64,000 nucleotides of DNA from Camarhynchus parvulus (lineage: Eukaryota; Chordata; Aves; Passeriformes; Thraupidae): assembly GCF_901933205.1 (NCBI RefSeq), contig NC_044577.1:4289321-4353320 (forward strand). Reading direction: 5' to 3'. The notes beneath the pieces were generated by a model. That model was not told the origin of the DNA, searched no databases, and saw nothing but the letters and a program-made list of their open reading frames with translations. The first letter of the stretch is position 1. Every line of letters begins with the position of its first letter. Shown here in pieces: positions 1-13,185 of the stretch. The translations under genes were made by a program, and so were the position numbers.

Positions 1-3000
1 TGCACTACTTTTGCTGGTTTTATTTTCCAGAGGTCTTTGACAATATTAAATTTGGGGGTCACATTTCAGTGCATGCCATAGACTGCTCTCCTCCAGGCAA
101 GTCTCTCCTGGGCTGAAAGGACAACCACACAAGGCTTTGACAGGGAGCACAACTGAGACTTCAAGCAAAAGCTGATGAGGCAGGTACACACCAGCTTCTC
201 CAGAGCACAGCAATAGTCCTGAAAGGAAATATTCCTCAAGGAAGTTTTCTTCCTTACTAAAGAACTCTTTGCTTTTGCCAAATTGTTCTGTTGCCTAAAC
301 TATGAATGCTGTCCCTCCAAAATCTCCCTAGGTCCTCCCATTCTCTCTACTAAGCATTTTCTTACTCATAGAAAAAAAAATTTTAAAAGCTGATTATTCT
401 TCTTATCTTGCTATGCACTTGCTAGTCAATATATGTGATGGCCCTGAGTTCTTCCAGGTAACACTGAGATGGCATATAATATTTATCTATCAAAAATAAA
501 TTGCAGAAGAATTACTGCACAATTTATATTCCACCACCCCTGTTAAAACGAAGGGTATTTTTGCTTCCTGAGAAGAAAGTGACTTCAGGAAGCACAAATC
601 ACCTGGAAGTGGCAAATCAGACATTTGAGCCCATCTCTCCACAGGCATGGAGGACTGGCATCAGTAATTGTAAGAGCATAAGAAGATCCAGTACATGCTC
701 AGACCAAAGATTTCCTCCCAGGCCCCCTTCTTCAGCAGAGGCCACAGAATCTCAAGCAGGGAAAAAATAAATAACCCTGTCACAACACTCTCTATTCTCC
801 ATCAAATATTTTCTTCAGGTGGTAGCTCCACTTTCCATGGATGGTGCTGGCCATGAGGGCTGAAGGAACTTGTGGTCTCCATCATCACCTCTAGAATGTC
901 ATGCAGCAGGACTGCCCCAAAGTGCTCGAAAAAAACAGGGAAGAAATATCCCTCCACAAGGAAACAAAGAGCCAAGGAAAAGTAGGGTGTGTTATTTGCA
1001 TTTTACTGCAGCCTTTGTGGTTTTGCACCCCAGCTTGGTCTGCAGTGTGGTGTCACACAAGCTAGTGACAGCAAACCTGAGCTCTCTGTGGCAAAGGTGA
1101 TAGACAGAGACAGAGAATTCCAGCAGGAATTCTCCAGGTTAATATAATCCCTGTACATTCTGAATTATGCAATTAAAGTCCTCTTTCAGCAAATAAAATC
1201 AGTGACATGGTAGGAGGAGCCTGAAAACAGCGGGATAAATGAGAGGACACACAGTCTATGGCAGTGATAACTACACCTGCCAAATTCACACCACAACAAA
1301 ATATTGCCTCTGCTTCTGAAAGCTGCTGGAAACACAAATGGTGTCACCTGATAAGAAATCCCAGACATGGGAGCTGATAGCTCACCTCCTGCCAATGTTA
1401 CCTCCTGTCCCTCAGAAAGGCAGCATACCTTTCACGGATATCAACACAAATATTGTAAAAAGAAAGGAAATCTTCTCTCCTGGTGTATTTTAAAGGGTTT
1501 ACTGCAATGTGACTCAGATTTAATCCAAAATGTCGAGCTGATACCTAATTTCAGGCCTCCTCTGTGAGCTCCTCACCTCCCTCACTGTGGCAGCTGCTGC
1601 ATGTGGATTTGCAGCACAGTGTTAAGCTTTTCCTTGCACTCCAGCTTACACTTGCATGTAAAAGGTTACATGGCATGAAAACTTTGCTCAGCAGGTCCTC
1701 ATTGCAGGACAGGCTCCCAAGATGACAGCGCCAAGCCTCCTCACATGAATGGGGCATTGCTGATCCTTTTACATCTCCTAGACCAGGACCTAAGGGAGTA
1801 CCACTTCTGCCCAAATAACAAATAACTCCTCAGTCTCTCCCTGTTAACAAGGCAAAAACAAAACCCCACAAAATGACAGTTTCCTTCTCCTGCCAGGCCC
1901 TGTATCTCTGCATCCTGTATCACACTGGGACTCAGGACCTCACCTGTATCCTGAAACAAAAAGAAAAAAGGAAAAGTGAAGGGATCAGTGGAGGGGATGT
2001 GCTGGAATCAGCCTTTGAAAACAGGCTGCAGAGAGACAGCCATGGCAGCCACAGGACAGCCACCCAGCTGCATTGCTTGCTGACCTTTCCAGGTAAACCA
2101 GGCACTGCAATTTGCACAACTGGCTGTGCAGCTTCCAGCACACACTTCCCCTGTGACACTGAGCCCCACTGTGCTCCATAATCACTCCATTTTCAGGAGG
2201 GCAAACCTCAGCTAGCTATCAGTTTGCACATTAAGCTCAGAGTTGGTGCTGTGACAGCACCTGTCTCTAGGACTGTTAAGTGAGTGGCCAGATTCCCAGA
2301 GAGGAGAATATGCTCCTGCAAAGCCTTACAGCAAGAAGAGGCTGCTCCATAGGATGCTCAGCAAAGCATGCTGCCTTATATTAACATCCTTCCTCAGCTA
2401 CCGCCCCCATCAGCTGTTTTTCCTCTGCTGAAGGAGCAGAAGGAGTGAGTCACCTTATTTCCTCAAGGCACACACGGGTGTGAGGCTGCTCAGCACCACA
2501 GCCACACCTGGAGGACAAGCATGGGGCCAGCAGCTTCAGGAACTCAAATTTTTGCCAAGCAGAAAATGCTTCTACAAAAAGCAAGGAGCAGGCAAGATGG
2601 GGAAACAATGCAGAGAGAGTGCCACAAGTTGTGGGTACCACCAGAGGCAACTTTTTTTTATCTAGGAATAAATACTGAAGACTAATTTAGGGGTGAGCAG
2701 GAATTTAAATAGCTGTTTTCCTTGGGATTGGATCTAATACCACGTTGTTTTTTGCAGGTACCTAAACTAATGATGCTTGAAAAACCCACTTCCTGGGGCA
2801 TCCCATTGCAATGCAGAGCAGTGCCTGGGAAGGCACCCTGGCCACCAGAGCTCTGCCTCCCTGAGCTCACCACTAAATTAGCAGTCCTGTGAGCACCCAG
2901 ATTTGCATAAAAGAAGCAGTTATCAGCAATTACTCTTGCCAAGGCAAAAATTCTTCGAGGCCGCTTCACAACCAGTGACAGATGCAGCATTCCCAAGTTT

Positions 3001-3657
3001 AAGCTATAATTTACTCTTAGACTGGGCAGGAATATATGGAAAACATGTTGTGCATTTTGCAAAGCCTCTCATTTAGGCATCTGAAAAATAATAGAAAAAA
3101 GGGAAGGAGAGAAGATGAATAGTGACTGAAAGATAGAATAAACTGCAGGCACGGGGCCAGAATTTAATGCTCAACAATGGTAAGAAATATCCAGACTATT
3201 TTGCTGCTGAATAAATCCATTTACCTGTTGTTCACATCAGAAAATTTCATATTTCCCAGCTGTCCTGCTCCTTCAGGGTTTAATCACAGGTATCAACCAC
3301 AGTGTGCAGGCTTTAGCCCGGCTGAATTACAAATATAAGACCCAAGAGGAGCAGGAAGAAGGGATTGTACTGAAGAGCAAACCTGCTTCCGCCTAGGACA
3401 GTAGCAGCGGTGTCTTCCCATGGTTCCCCAAAATTTGCACTAGAAGGAAGCCCAGGCTGAAGAATGACCACAGTTGGCAGGAAATTCCTGCGACTCTGGG
3501 TGCCAGGACATCCAGGACCTGGTGAACGTCCCTTCCTTATGCCTTGCCTGAAATTCCAGCTGTCCTCAGTACGATTCCCTCTCTGTATGCAAAACCCGTG
3601 GCAGAAAAGGTGAGTGAGCTGTGCCAGGAATTTCTGAAGCAGCTGGTGCATGTAGTA
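1..3657. other. Non-coding unique DNA, no gene recognised
   Basis: No reading frame here resembles a known protein; the longest is 126 codons (2682-3062, minus strand), with no recognisable domain or splice context. I see no RNA gene, LTR end or long tandem array. Base composition is ordinary AT-rich avian intergenic or intronic DNA. Confidence 0.7.
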
Positions 3658-3755
3658 ATCATGGGATAATTAAGTCTGGAAGGGACCTGAGGAGGTCTTG
3701 AATGCAAGTACTGCACAAGCAGGTCAGCAACAACTTATGATGAGCTTGCTCAGCT
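3658..3755 (-). mobile_element. CR1 LINE 3'-end fragment (short)
   Basis: The plus strand reads into a motif like the reverse complement of an avian CR1 3' untranslated end: a decayed terminal repeat (aatcatgggataattaag) followed by tctggaagggacctgaggag. The element therefore lies on the minus strand and is strongly 5'-truncated, the usual fate of CR1 insertions. Only about 100 bp are recognisable. Beyond 3740 it dissolves into a short CAGCT pentamer run (3751-3767). CR1 is the dominant LINE of birds; this copy is old and has no coding capacity. Confidence 0.6.
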
Positions 3756-3971
3756 CAGCTCAGCTCATCCATGCTGCATGCTTTCCAGGAACTAATTAAC
3801 TCTCTCTTTCCTCACAAGATGAAACAAAGCTGGGATGAGTTTTGTCTCATCATCTCTGGAGAAATGGGGACCCTTGGTGGCTGCCCATCTAGCCACAATG
3901 TGAGATTAAAAATCCTCTGGGGCAAAGTCTTCCTCCTGGTCTACAGAGCCAGGGGAAGCAAAGTGTAAATC

Positions 3972-4092
3972 TTAAATCTTGGTGTCAAACAAAGGAGAGG
4001 AGCTATGAGAGGGGCAAGTACCTCTCCTCACAGGGCAGCAGGCAGTGATCCTCCTCCCTCTCTCCACAGCAACTTCTCAACATATGCCCTGG
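3972..4092. repeat. Unclassified ~120-bp dispersed repeat, copy A
   Basis: This segment matches 5544-5662 in the same orientation along its whole length, by eye at close to 90 percent identity with one or two small indels. Shared landmarks, in order, are ttaaatcttggtgtcaaa, agctatga, ggggc, gtacctctc, cacagggcagcagg, agtgatcctcctcc, ctccacagc, caacatat and ccctgg. Similarity stops at the same points in both copies, so each is a discrete unit with unrelated flanks. I do not recognise the family. It could be a fragment of an LTR or of a non-autonomous element. A reading frame through it (4005-4292) has no known domain. Confidence 0.7.
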
Positions 4093-5543
4093 ATTATGAT
4101 TTGCATATTCCTGCTTTAAGAAGGGTTTCCAGATTCAGAAATGGTGAGGCCACTGCTCAATTCAACCAGCTGATGTGGAACAACCAGACATCAGCTGGGT
4201 GCATGCAGCAGGGAGTGTCAAACTCATCCCAATGCAGGCATGGGGCACTTGGGACACAGCACAGCGGTGACAGAAAGGTCAGACAGTGTTAACAAGCTAA
4301 TAAATAGCAAATGGAAGCAAGATGACAGAGAATCTGGCCACCTTTCTGAAGTCTTTAAAAGCAAGCAATATGTGTTCAGGATGTTTTCTGGGGACTCAGA
4401 AGCCATTCTGATCTGATGGTACGCAAAGGTAACAGAGATGGGTTCATTCATTTCTGCAGGATTCAGGCATCTATAATTCAAAATACACTGCATATTTCAA
4501 ATTGTTTTTCCATTTGATACAAAGGAATCCTTCTGCAAGGGAAAGGTTTTGCTGAAGCAGTGGTAGACAGTCCTTTTCCTACCACCAGTGGCTTTAAAAA
4601 GGAGCCTTAGTACCATTAATGAAGTTCTCAATCCAGCATAACGCTGTGCACAAGCTCTAAATCTTGATAAATGTCATTATTGGTACTATAACATCACATT
4701 CACAGAACACCAGCAGTACAACTTCATTTTTATGACCCTCCCATCCAGTCTGCATTTGAACAGGACAGGCCCCCAGCCAGCCCTGTGCAAACAGGAGGAT
4801 GCACAAATAAATGCAAACTTACATCATGATAAAAGTGTGAGCAGAAAGCTGCAGCCATCTCAGACTTGCACCCATCAGTCACTACTAGAGAATGGCACAT
4901 GCTCCAAGACTTTCAACTTACTGGAGGTTTTTCCACCATAAAACCAAGAGTTCATCATGTAAAAATCTTTTTCCTCAAACACCTCATCAACAATAGTCTA
5001 ACTTGGCAGAGCAGAAAGCCACATGTTGAATGCAACAGCCACTACTGCTCAAACACTTGAGGAAAGGTTTTTCAGAGTTTTTAGTACCTACAGATCAAAG
5101 CAGCATTCTCCATTCCTTGTTTTCAAAAACAGGTGAACAGGCTTGGCTAAAATAGTAGCAATTTTACAATGTCAGCCTTACAGCTGTGTTTGTACAGAAG
5201 ATGAACCCAAGCAATTAAAGACTGAAAAAATTATCAGCAATTAAATACAGCCTCACAATTTCCAGGAAACTAAGGTAAAGAAAACACTATCTGACACATC
5301 TATTGTAATCCACACACAGCTGTTCACAGTGTTCTTCATATCCTGGATAAATACCAAAGCTATTTTTGCTCACAGGTTTTGTTACCTAGCTGTGGCTGTC
5401 TCATTTTGCAATGAAAACAAGAAAACAGCTCCCTTACATATCAGATCTCCTGGAGCTTAATTGCGTAGCTTGTAAATGCAATTTTTCCTGACACAAGGAC
5501 AGTTGTGCAGGTTTACAATGGGAAATCACCAAGAGTTTAGTCA
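4093..5543. other. Non-coding unique DNA between the two repeat copies
   Basis: Nothing recognisable as gene or repeat. Short frames on both strands are unremarkable, and no similarity to the flanking repeat units continues into this interval. Confidence 0.6.
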
Positions 5544-5662
5544 TTAAATCTTGGTGTCAAAGAAAGGAGAAGAGCTATGAAAGGGGCAGTACCTCTCTGC
5601 ACAGGGCAGCAGGTAGTGATCCTCCTCCTTGCTCCACAGCTACTTCCCAACATATTCCCTGG
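5544..5662. repeat. Unclassified ~120-bp dispersed repeat, copy B
   Basis: Second copy of the unit at 3972-4092, same orientation, about 1.57 kb downstream. It differs by scattered substitutions (for example ggagaggagct becomes ggagaagagct) and lacks one a in the ggggcaagtacc stretch. The flanks (agagtttagtca before, cacctacagc after) do not match those of copy A, so this is either two insertions of one family or a small duplication. No coding potential is evident. Confidence 0.7.
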
Positions 5663-8031
5663 CACCTACAGCTTCCCAGGCGACACTGCTGCCTAAGCAA
5701 CAGCCTAATCTTTCCTCTCCCTCATTGCAGGGCTTTTTCTTACTGCCTTTATCTGTACCCTTCAGAAAAAGCAGGAGCAAGTCCCTAATGAGTTTACAGC
5801 AGCCCTGATCCTCTCTTGCAGTGTCAAGCCCTGCCCAGGATCAAAGCTGTTTAACATGTCTCTGCAAGCGGAAGGCAGGAGCCTTGGGAATCAGCTGTGG
5901 GACTAAGAGGTCACTTCATGTGGGGAGATTTTCTCCAGGGGGATGGCTCTGCACCCTCCTCTCACAGGGCAATCTGATCCCATTTCAATAAATTTTCTTT
6001 TCCCCTGATCTCTGTTTTTCTCCTCATCTTTCCAGCTGATGTGTTGGTAACTCATACTTGTGACTGAAACTGGCACATCTAACAAAGCCTTCAGAGCCAC
6101 CTTGCCTCCTCTTGCACTTCTACCACTAAGCTTGTCTATTCCAATTTCACCTCCCTTTCCATCTGGCCTTATTAGGGCTCATTTATGCTAACACAGTAAA
6201 TACATCATTGTATAGAGGCATAGCTGCTTAATAGGAAGGAAAACGCGGTTCAAAAACATTTTGTTACTTACATAAATAAATGCATTCATGGTTTTGTACA
6301 CCCAACACATGAATTGTGTGTGGATGGTAGATTCATGCCTTGCCATAGGGTGAAAGCACTGAGAGCTCTTGTAAGCAATGAGAGGGAAGGACTGCCCTTG
6401 AAGTCCTGCTTACAGGAGTATGACCAGTGCAGGCCATGGGACATGAAACATTTCTTTGCCTTTCAGACCCACAAGGATATGTGTGTCTCTGCTTTCCAGC
6501 TTCATACAATCTCAAAAAAGTATTTCAGAGTATTCAGAGTATTTCATTCAGAGAGGACCATCAAGGGACTATGAATTGTAATGGCAAACTCCAAACAAAA
6601 GAAGCAGCAAAGGATGATGCGCTTTCAGTGGGAATTTAGAGACAGGAATAAAGGCTGAGACACAACAACCATGGTCCAGCAGAGGATGATCCAGTAAAAC
6701 CAGGGAAACAGGGAGGTACACAGTCACTGAGGCTGAGGCAAGCCATTCAGAAGAGATGTGCTTTTAGTATCTATTTGCAACCATCCCTGTCCTGATGTTC
6801 TTGTTTTCCACAGGAGAGTGACACATTGCAGTATCATCTTCTGCTTAATTACATTCACTAGACCAGTAAGGATGAGGCAGCTGACTTCAAACTTACCACA
6901 AAACCGGGAAAAATTGGATCACCATTTCAGTTAGAAAACTGGCCAAACTAATGATTTGGGAGGATATTTTGGGGTAACAGCTAATGCCTCTTCCTGCAGT
7001 GATCAGGTATTTATTTGGGACACTGAAATGAGATTTCATTCCCAAAACACTAATTAATCATCTCTGAAACTCCTAAGCAGTATTCTTTTTTCTCTGAATC
7101 CTTGAAGACTTCAGCCCACTCTCAACCTGTGTAGCTTATTCCTTGCTATTTTCTCTGTGTCTACAGCTTGTAAAGTGACAATAGACTGCACCTCAGTGAA
7201 GATGATACTGATGTTTCTAACTTCTAAGCTCTTCATCCACACACACAGAAAAAAGTCCCATAGTCAAGCATCTACCAGAATAAGGGTCTCCAGTCAAGAG
7301 GGAGGAAGAAGGGCAAGAAGGTTCCATTGTCTGTTTAATCCTTCCAACAAAGTTGTTCATCAAAACCTCTGATGCTGCCAACTATGCATCTGTCCCTTAA
7401 AAAGGGATGGATTTGTATGGATTTTCAAAAAAGTCCCTAAAATAAAGAACTTCTTTCCCCACTTTAGCCAATTCTAATGCTGAAAATTGGACTGGAATTG
7501 AGTCAGGGAAAATAGAGGAAAAACATCAGGAAAGCCATTGTGCAACTGACATCTCCCAGATCTATTGCAGTGACTCTCAGAGCAGGAAAAACCCTGCTTT
7601 TTGTCTTAAACACTACAGAAAAAAACATTTGTCTGCAACAGCCAGGAACCATGCTGAGATACACCCTCACATTTGCCAGTGTCACCAGAACAAAACAGTT
7701 TGCTTTTTCTCCACTGTAGATGCCGAATTACATGATCAGGCACAATTAAAATTACTCCTTTCCTGAAAAAAAAAAATGTGGATTCACTGTGATTTGGTCT
7801 TTTTTTAACTTCTGCCAAGATTCTGGATCTGCTGCCAAGCTTCTGTTCCACTGCTAATACAGACTTTGCTTATTGATCTTGGCACAGCAAGGAATGATTC
7901 TGTAACGCCACACCACAACCACCAAGGTGCTGGAGTGCTGCACTTTTTAATATGGGGATCTAGTATTAGTCACATGGTCCGAACCACAGTTATCATGAAA
8001 AGCTTTTCACCTTCTAACACATGCACAAGTA
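5663..8031. other. Non-coding unique DNA
   Basis: AT-rich sequence without a recognisable gene, RNA or transposable element. A short local repeat of cagagtatt around 6523-6550 is the only internal structure noticed. Confidence 0.65.
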
Positions 8032-8383
8032 ATTCATTGTGGTGTTGTGAGGTCCCCAGGACGAGGTGAGGGATGACAATTTGACTCTGTGCTCTCAGAA
8101 GGCTGATTTTTTATTATTATATTATATTATGTACTAAAACTATACTAAAAGAAGAGAAAGGATACATCAGAAGGCTAGAAAAGAAAGAATAATAAAAACC
8201 TGTGACTGACCAGAGTCCTGACACAGCTGGACTGGGATTGGTCATTAAATTAAAACAATTCACATGCTGGGTAAACAATTCTCCAAATCACATCCAAAGC
8301 AGCAAAACAGGGAGAAGCTGAAGCTTCCCAAGAGAAGAAATCCTGGGAAGGATTTTCCATAAAATATCACAGTGACAATTCAT
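8032..8383 (-). mobile_element. Solo LTR, ERVK-like, with perfect 6-bp target duplication
   Basis: The LTR body is 8038-8377 (340 bp), bounded by TG...CA (tgtggtgttg at the low end, agtgaca at the high end). It is flanked by an exact 6-bp direct repeat, attcat, at 8032-8037 and 8378-8383. Orientation is minus: read that way it has CCAAT-type boxes (gaccaatcccagtccagctg), a tagtataatt-like AT-rich promoter/poly(A) region with aataaaaaatcagcc, and ends in ctcacaacaccaca. It belongs to the same family as 60014-60418, but the U3 half is a different variant. Six-base duplications are typical of class II (ERVK-like) avian retroviruses. No internal region remains, so it is a solo LTR from LTR-LTR recombination. 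The TAT-rich microsatellite at 8109-8130 lies in the LTR. Confidence 0.85.
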
Positions 8384-11300
8384 CTACTGCTAAAGGTGGC
8401 AAACATAGGTGAGAGTACTGAGCTGTGCGGTGCCGACAAATTCCCAGCCTCAGCCCAGGTTCCTGCATATGATATGTAGTTGTTGGACAAGCCTGGTACT
8501 GGACTTGCGCATGGCCAAAGGGTTAATTTACCACACAAAGGTTTTCAGAAGACACCTTGTTCTTTATAATACTCTCTTAGCTGTAATGTGCCCCCCTGAC
8601 CACAAACACTGTTGAGTGATTCCCTACTAAAACTGGGAGAAAGGCTGCATGTGACAAAGGGGAGTGACAAACCATGTCTTCAAAGCAAGCTATGAATCTG
8701 GAAAGATTTACACAAACCAGTGTTCTTATTTCCTCCAGGAGGCAAACCCTGCCCAAAGCAAGCTCACTGTGAGAATGCATGCCTGACAGTACCAATAGTC
8801 TTTGATGTCACACATTAACGTTCCTGTGCAAGTTATGAGGCCATTTCCAAAATTCACACTTAATCCTGGTGTTGAACAATTCAGCCTTCTGTCAGCAGCT
8901 GTCTGTGCTCAGTCACTGAATGGCTCCTAGCTGGCACAGAAAAGTCATTATTTGTAGCCCAGCACGTTTTTGGGACAGCTTCTTCACATTGCTTTTGATA
9001 AACAATTGCAAGCAGAGCACAGAGAGGTGATCAGAGCCTGAACACACACCCACAGTGTGCTTAGAACCATTTCCAGCAGGGTGGGCCTCTTCAGGGTGCA
9101 AGTTTCCCAACAGAATCTTCCAACCCCTGATTTTAGTGGTGCAGGAAAAGGCTGAATGCCTTTCTCCCACCCAAGCATGTGCACAGCCCAACATGAGCAT
9201 ATAATCTGGGAAAAAACCAATTACTTGGAATGCAGTCCAACAGAGCAGCTTAGCTAGGCCGGCATTTTCCCTTCCACCCCACCCAACCAAAGTGAGAAGG
9301 CTGAGAAGGATCTCTTCTCCTTCTAGCAACTGTGAAGCTGCTGGGATTTCTCAGAAGGTGTCCCCACATATACAATCACATGTAGCACAAAATGCAGAAC
9401 AAAATAATCAGTTTTAGATAAAAAGTATGCCAAAGATGTTCTTTACTTCAGCCGTTTCAAGTACTTCAGCAACTGGAGCACAGCAGAGAGTTCAAGGGCA
9501 GTAAGGACCTGGATGCATATAAAGAAAATTTAGTTTCTACTGTTTCCAACCAAATAAAGGAGGCCAACAAGCTGCGAAGAGAGGTCTTTTCCTCTGAAAT
9601 AAGTGGTTTCTGCAACCCAGTTGTGGTGCTACCCTCTTTTATGGTGAGCTGTTCTTTATATTCTCCAAGTTGCAAACTAATGTGACAAAATGCTTCTACA
9701 TACCACAGTAGTGGAAAATAATACTGGCAGGTGCAATCCCAAGACTTTTCTTCATTTTAAGGAAAAAGTAACTTTGGTTGCAATCCAAAAAAACAATACA
9801 GATATAGGGGAAACTCCTTGATAGCTTCTAGCCCCATTCAAGCAGCTTCATTCATGATTCCACCACCCTGCATTTCCTTGCTAGCACATGGAAAAGCAGA
9901 GCTGAAAAAACTTCTCTGGCAGGGAAACCAGTGAAGCCCCCCTAGCCAGGAACGAGGTACTGCCCAGCAGTGACCCCAAGCCTTGCTCCAGGGGGAGTGT
10001 GAGGTTATTCCCGTGCCCAGCTGACTGTGAGGACACTTTTGGCAGAGGGAAGGCAAGTGACATCTCCTCTAATTGAACAGGACAGCTGATGGATCACGTG
10101 GGCTGTGCAGAGAGGCTGTACCAGTGAAAGCACACATCTCAGGGACACTAGGTGTTTAATTGTGCTGCTTTAAGGGGACAGGTCATTAATCCTTAGATTT
10201 TCTGTTCCTTGCACAGGTATTTTTGCATGAGGCTTTTCTAGTATTTCAAAGCAAAATGGCTTCAATTAGTGCAAAATCCTGGGATGACACTGGGGATCTC
10301 CACAGGCCAACCCACTTTGCCAGATTACCTCTTACAAAGGCTGGTGATTTCAATTTCTTTAGAAAGTTACAGCCCCCTCTGTACCAGCTGTTGGCCACAG
10401 CCTTCCAGGTTAAAGCAAATCACATGGAAAGGATTGTTAATGCTGGATTTCCTCAGAGACCAGGAATGTTTTAGAACGGCCACTGAATCTCATAGGTCAC
10501 ATATACAATGGCAATGCACAATCTCAACACAAACAGCAAGCATTCCTCTTCCAGGTATGAAAAATAACTCCCCAAGCCCAAGTTTCAGTGCATCTATGTG
10601 CACTTCAAGTCTCTGGAGCATCCTTCAAGTCTCTAGAATAATCTTAAATTTTATGAGTCATGTACAGTCAGTCCTTATGAGTCAACCCCATTATTTGTAA
10701 GCATCATTCTTATGCTTTTTCATCTAACTATAAAAAGAGAAGAAAGATAACACTGCTGCCTTTCTAAATGACATGAGCTTTCTTTTCCAAAAAAAAAAGA
10801 AAGGTGGGGTTTCTCTTTGGTCACTATGAGTGAAATCTGTTTCCCAAATATGTACTCTGGGGCCTCAATCAGGCTAAAGGTGAGCTTGTAAAAGCAATTT
10901 GTTTTAATAAGAATTTATTGTGATGCATCTTTGGTACCTCTGTTGCCAGGTCTGTACCTCTGCCTGCTCCTTTCAGAGGCAGGAGCTGGTGGTGGGACTC
11001 ATGCTGAGTAGACCAGAGAGGGACTCATCTGCCTGATGGGTGCCATGAATGTTTAATACCAGCAATGGAGCTCCAGTCAAGGGGGAGACTAAGGTATAAA
11101 GAGACCAGGAGATGACTGAGAGGCAGCAAAAGGAACAAGCACAGCTCAGAATCCTGGATGTGCAGGAGGATGCCAGCATGTTGATGAGGATTTGGCTCTG
11201 TGGCTATGGGAGAAGGACAACTCTGAATCCCAGTCTATCCCTAAGACCTGGGATTCTCCATCCACAAGACCTTTCAAGCTGACTGCCCTCCCTCTAGGTT

Positions 11301-13178
11301 GGAGAGTACCTACAAATCCTATACATCTGTTCGGTTGGCTGCACTGGCTATGAAGAAAACATACATTTTGTTTCCATTTGAATGACAGGAGCCCCACTGC
11401 CCTCTGAATGATTTCCTGCATGTGACTAATGAAAAGGCTCCAAACAAGTGCTTCTCTGAGCCATGTATCTTCCCTCCTTTATATGCTAGCTACCTGTCAG
11501 ATTACAATGACAGCTCCATTAGTTTGGGATTTTTTGGACGAAAGAGGAACAAATGCCCTGAACAGCAGAAACCTCCAGTGGTCTGCATGCAGCGAGAGTG
11601 ATCCTTTATTGCAGTTTACTTCACACAAAGCTGTAAACCACATACATCTTTTGATATAGGTGGAGTAAACTACAGCCACTTATGGGCAAAATATCACATA
11701 GCCTTCCCAAAAACCAATTTTGCAGTTTACAGCAAAAATGATCCCATATGACCTTTGCAGACCTACCTTACTACGAATCTCTAGTCATTCATGCACTCAG
11801 CTATTAGGGCTTTAAATGAGGCTGATCATAATTTACATACTGAGACTGTCTCTTACCTCACCTCAACCTACTAAAATGACACATTTTTCCCTAGGAAGAG
11901 GCATGTTATGTTGGCCAAGTCATTTAGGAGACGATCATGCTACGGCCAGCACCAGGAATTACATTAGCAAAGAAAATGCACATAGAAGAGCAGGATTTGG
12001 CTTTTCTAATGGCTCAAATTTTGGTTTCATTACAAGATATGACATTTTAAGTTTATTGGCAAGTACTCCCTTCTCTCCTTCTTCCAGCACATAATACAGA
12101 CCTTTTATTATTTCCAAGTGTCCTGCCTTTGCCTGCATTAAAAACCCTCTCTCCTCTCCCTGGCCTTGAATAGTTATTAGGCTGCAAAATCAGTTTTATG
12201 AATAGGTGTGACTTTGAATGCCTACACTGCAGATGTGACCTCAGGGTAAAATGGAAATGCAATGTCATCTGCTGGGAAGTAGGCAAAGAGGAGAGCTGGT
12301 GAGCAAGGAAGAGGTATCTGAAACACAGACGTGACTAAAGCCTTTTCTGCTCAGTTTGTTTCCACCAGGCTGTTTGAGAAATGCAATCTCCTGCCTTTAC
12401 ATTCAGAGCACACTGACCAGATTTACAGACACCTCTCACTACAGGTACCAATTGTATCTGACACTCCTGGATTTTGAGAGGTCCCTCAGCACTGACACTG
12501 CAGGTTTTTATTGCCTGGACAATTTATGCACACAGCCTCTAGTGAGTGCCTTATGAACCCATGTTAATACAGCACCTGCAATTTGCAACTTTTTTATTTC
12601 CAGGTTGGGATTTCTGCAAGATACTTACATCATTAATGTGCTACACATTACCATGCAGTTGTAGCCTAATTGTCCCTAGGTTTCTCAGCACAGTCCCTCT
12701 GGAACTAAGGGCACAGGGATCCCAGCATTGACAGGACTTGAATCCTGGAGGAGTAACAGATGTCCTGAACACCCCATGGCCTGGGAAGCAGCAGCATATG
12801 CTGCAGTCTTTAGTGACTGTTGGGCAACAAGGGAGTTTGACACGTCAGATTTGCTTTACCTTTGGCAGCAAGAGCAGTCCTGGCTCTTCAAAAGACACAA
12901 AGCAACATGCTCAACCAAAACACCTGGAATAAATGGCATAATTAAAGTGCAAAACCCCACTGTTTCTCCTTCTCAGTCATGTAGACCCATTGCTCAGAGC
13001 AGAAAGCAAAAGGCAAGAGCCAGCAGGGAAACATCTTGGAGGCACTATAAAAGAATGCACAAAATAAAGAGCAATGCACCTGTGACCCCAGCCAGGGTTG
13101 GCACATCCTGAGGTGAGGCCAGCTGCAATCTGTGTCCAATGTCAGCTGCAAGGCCCTGCTGTCAGCCAAGCTTGTTTC
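8384..13178. other. Non-coding unique DNA
   Basis: About 4.8 kb without a recognisable gene or transposable element. Frames of up to 143 codons (10269-10700) show no domain and overlap other equally featureless frames. A short motif, ttcaagtctct, occurs twice at 10604-10636. Confidence 0.65.
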
Positions 13179-13185
13179 AGCTCTA

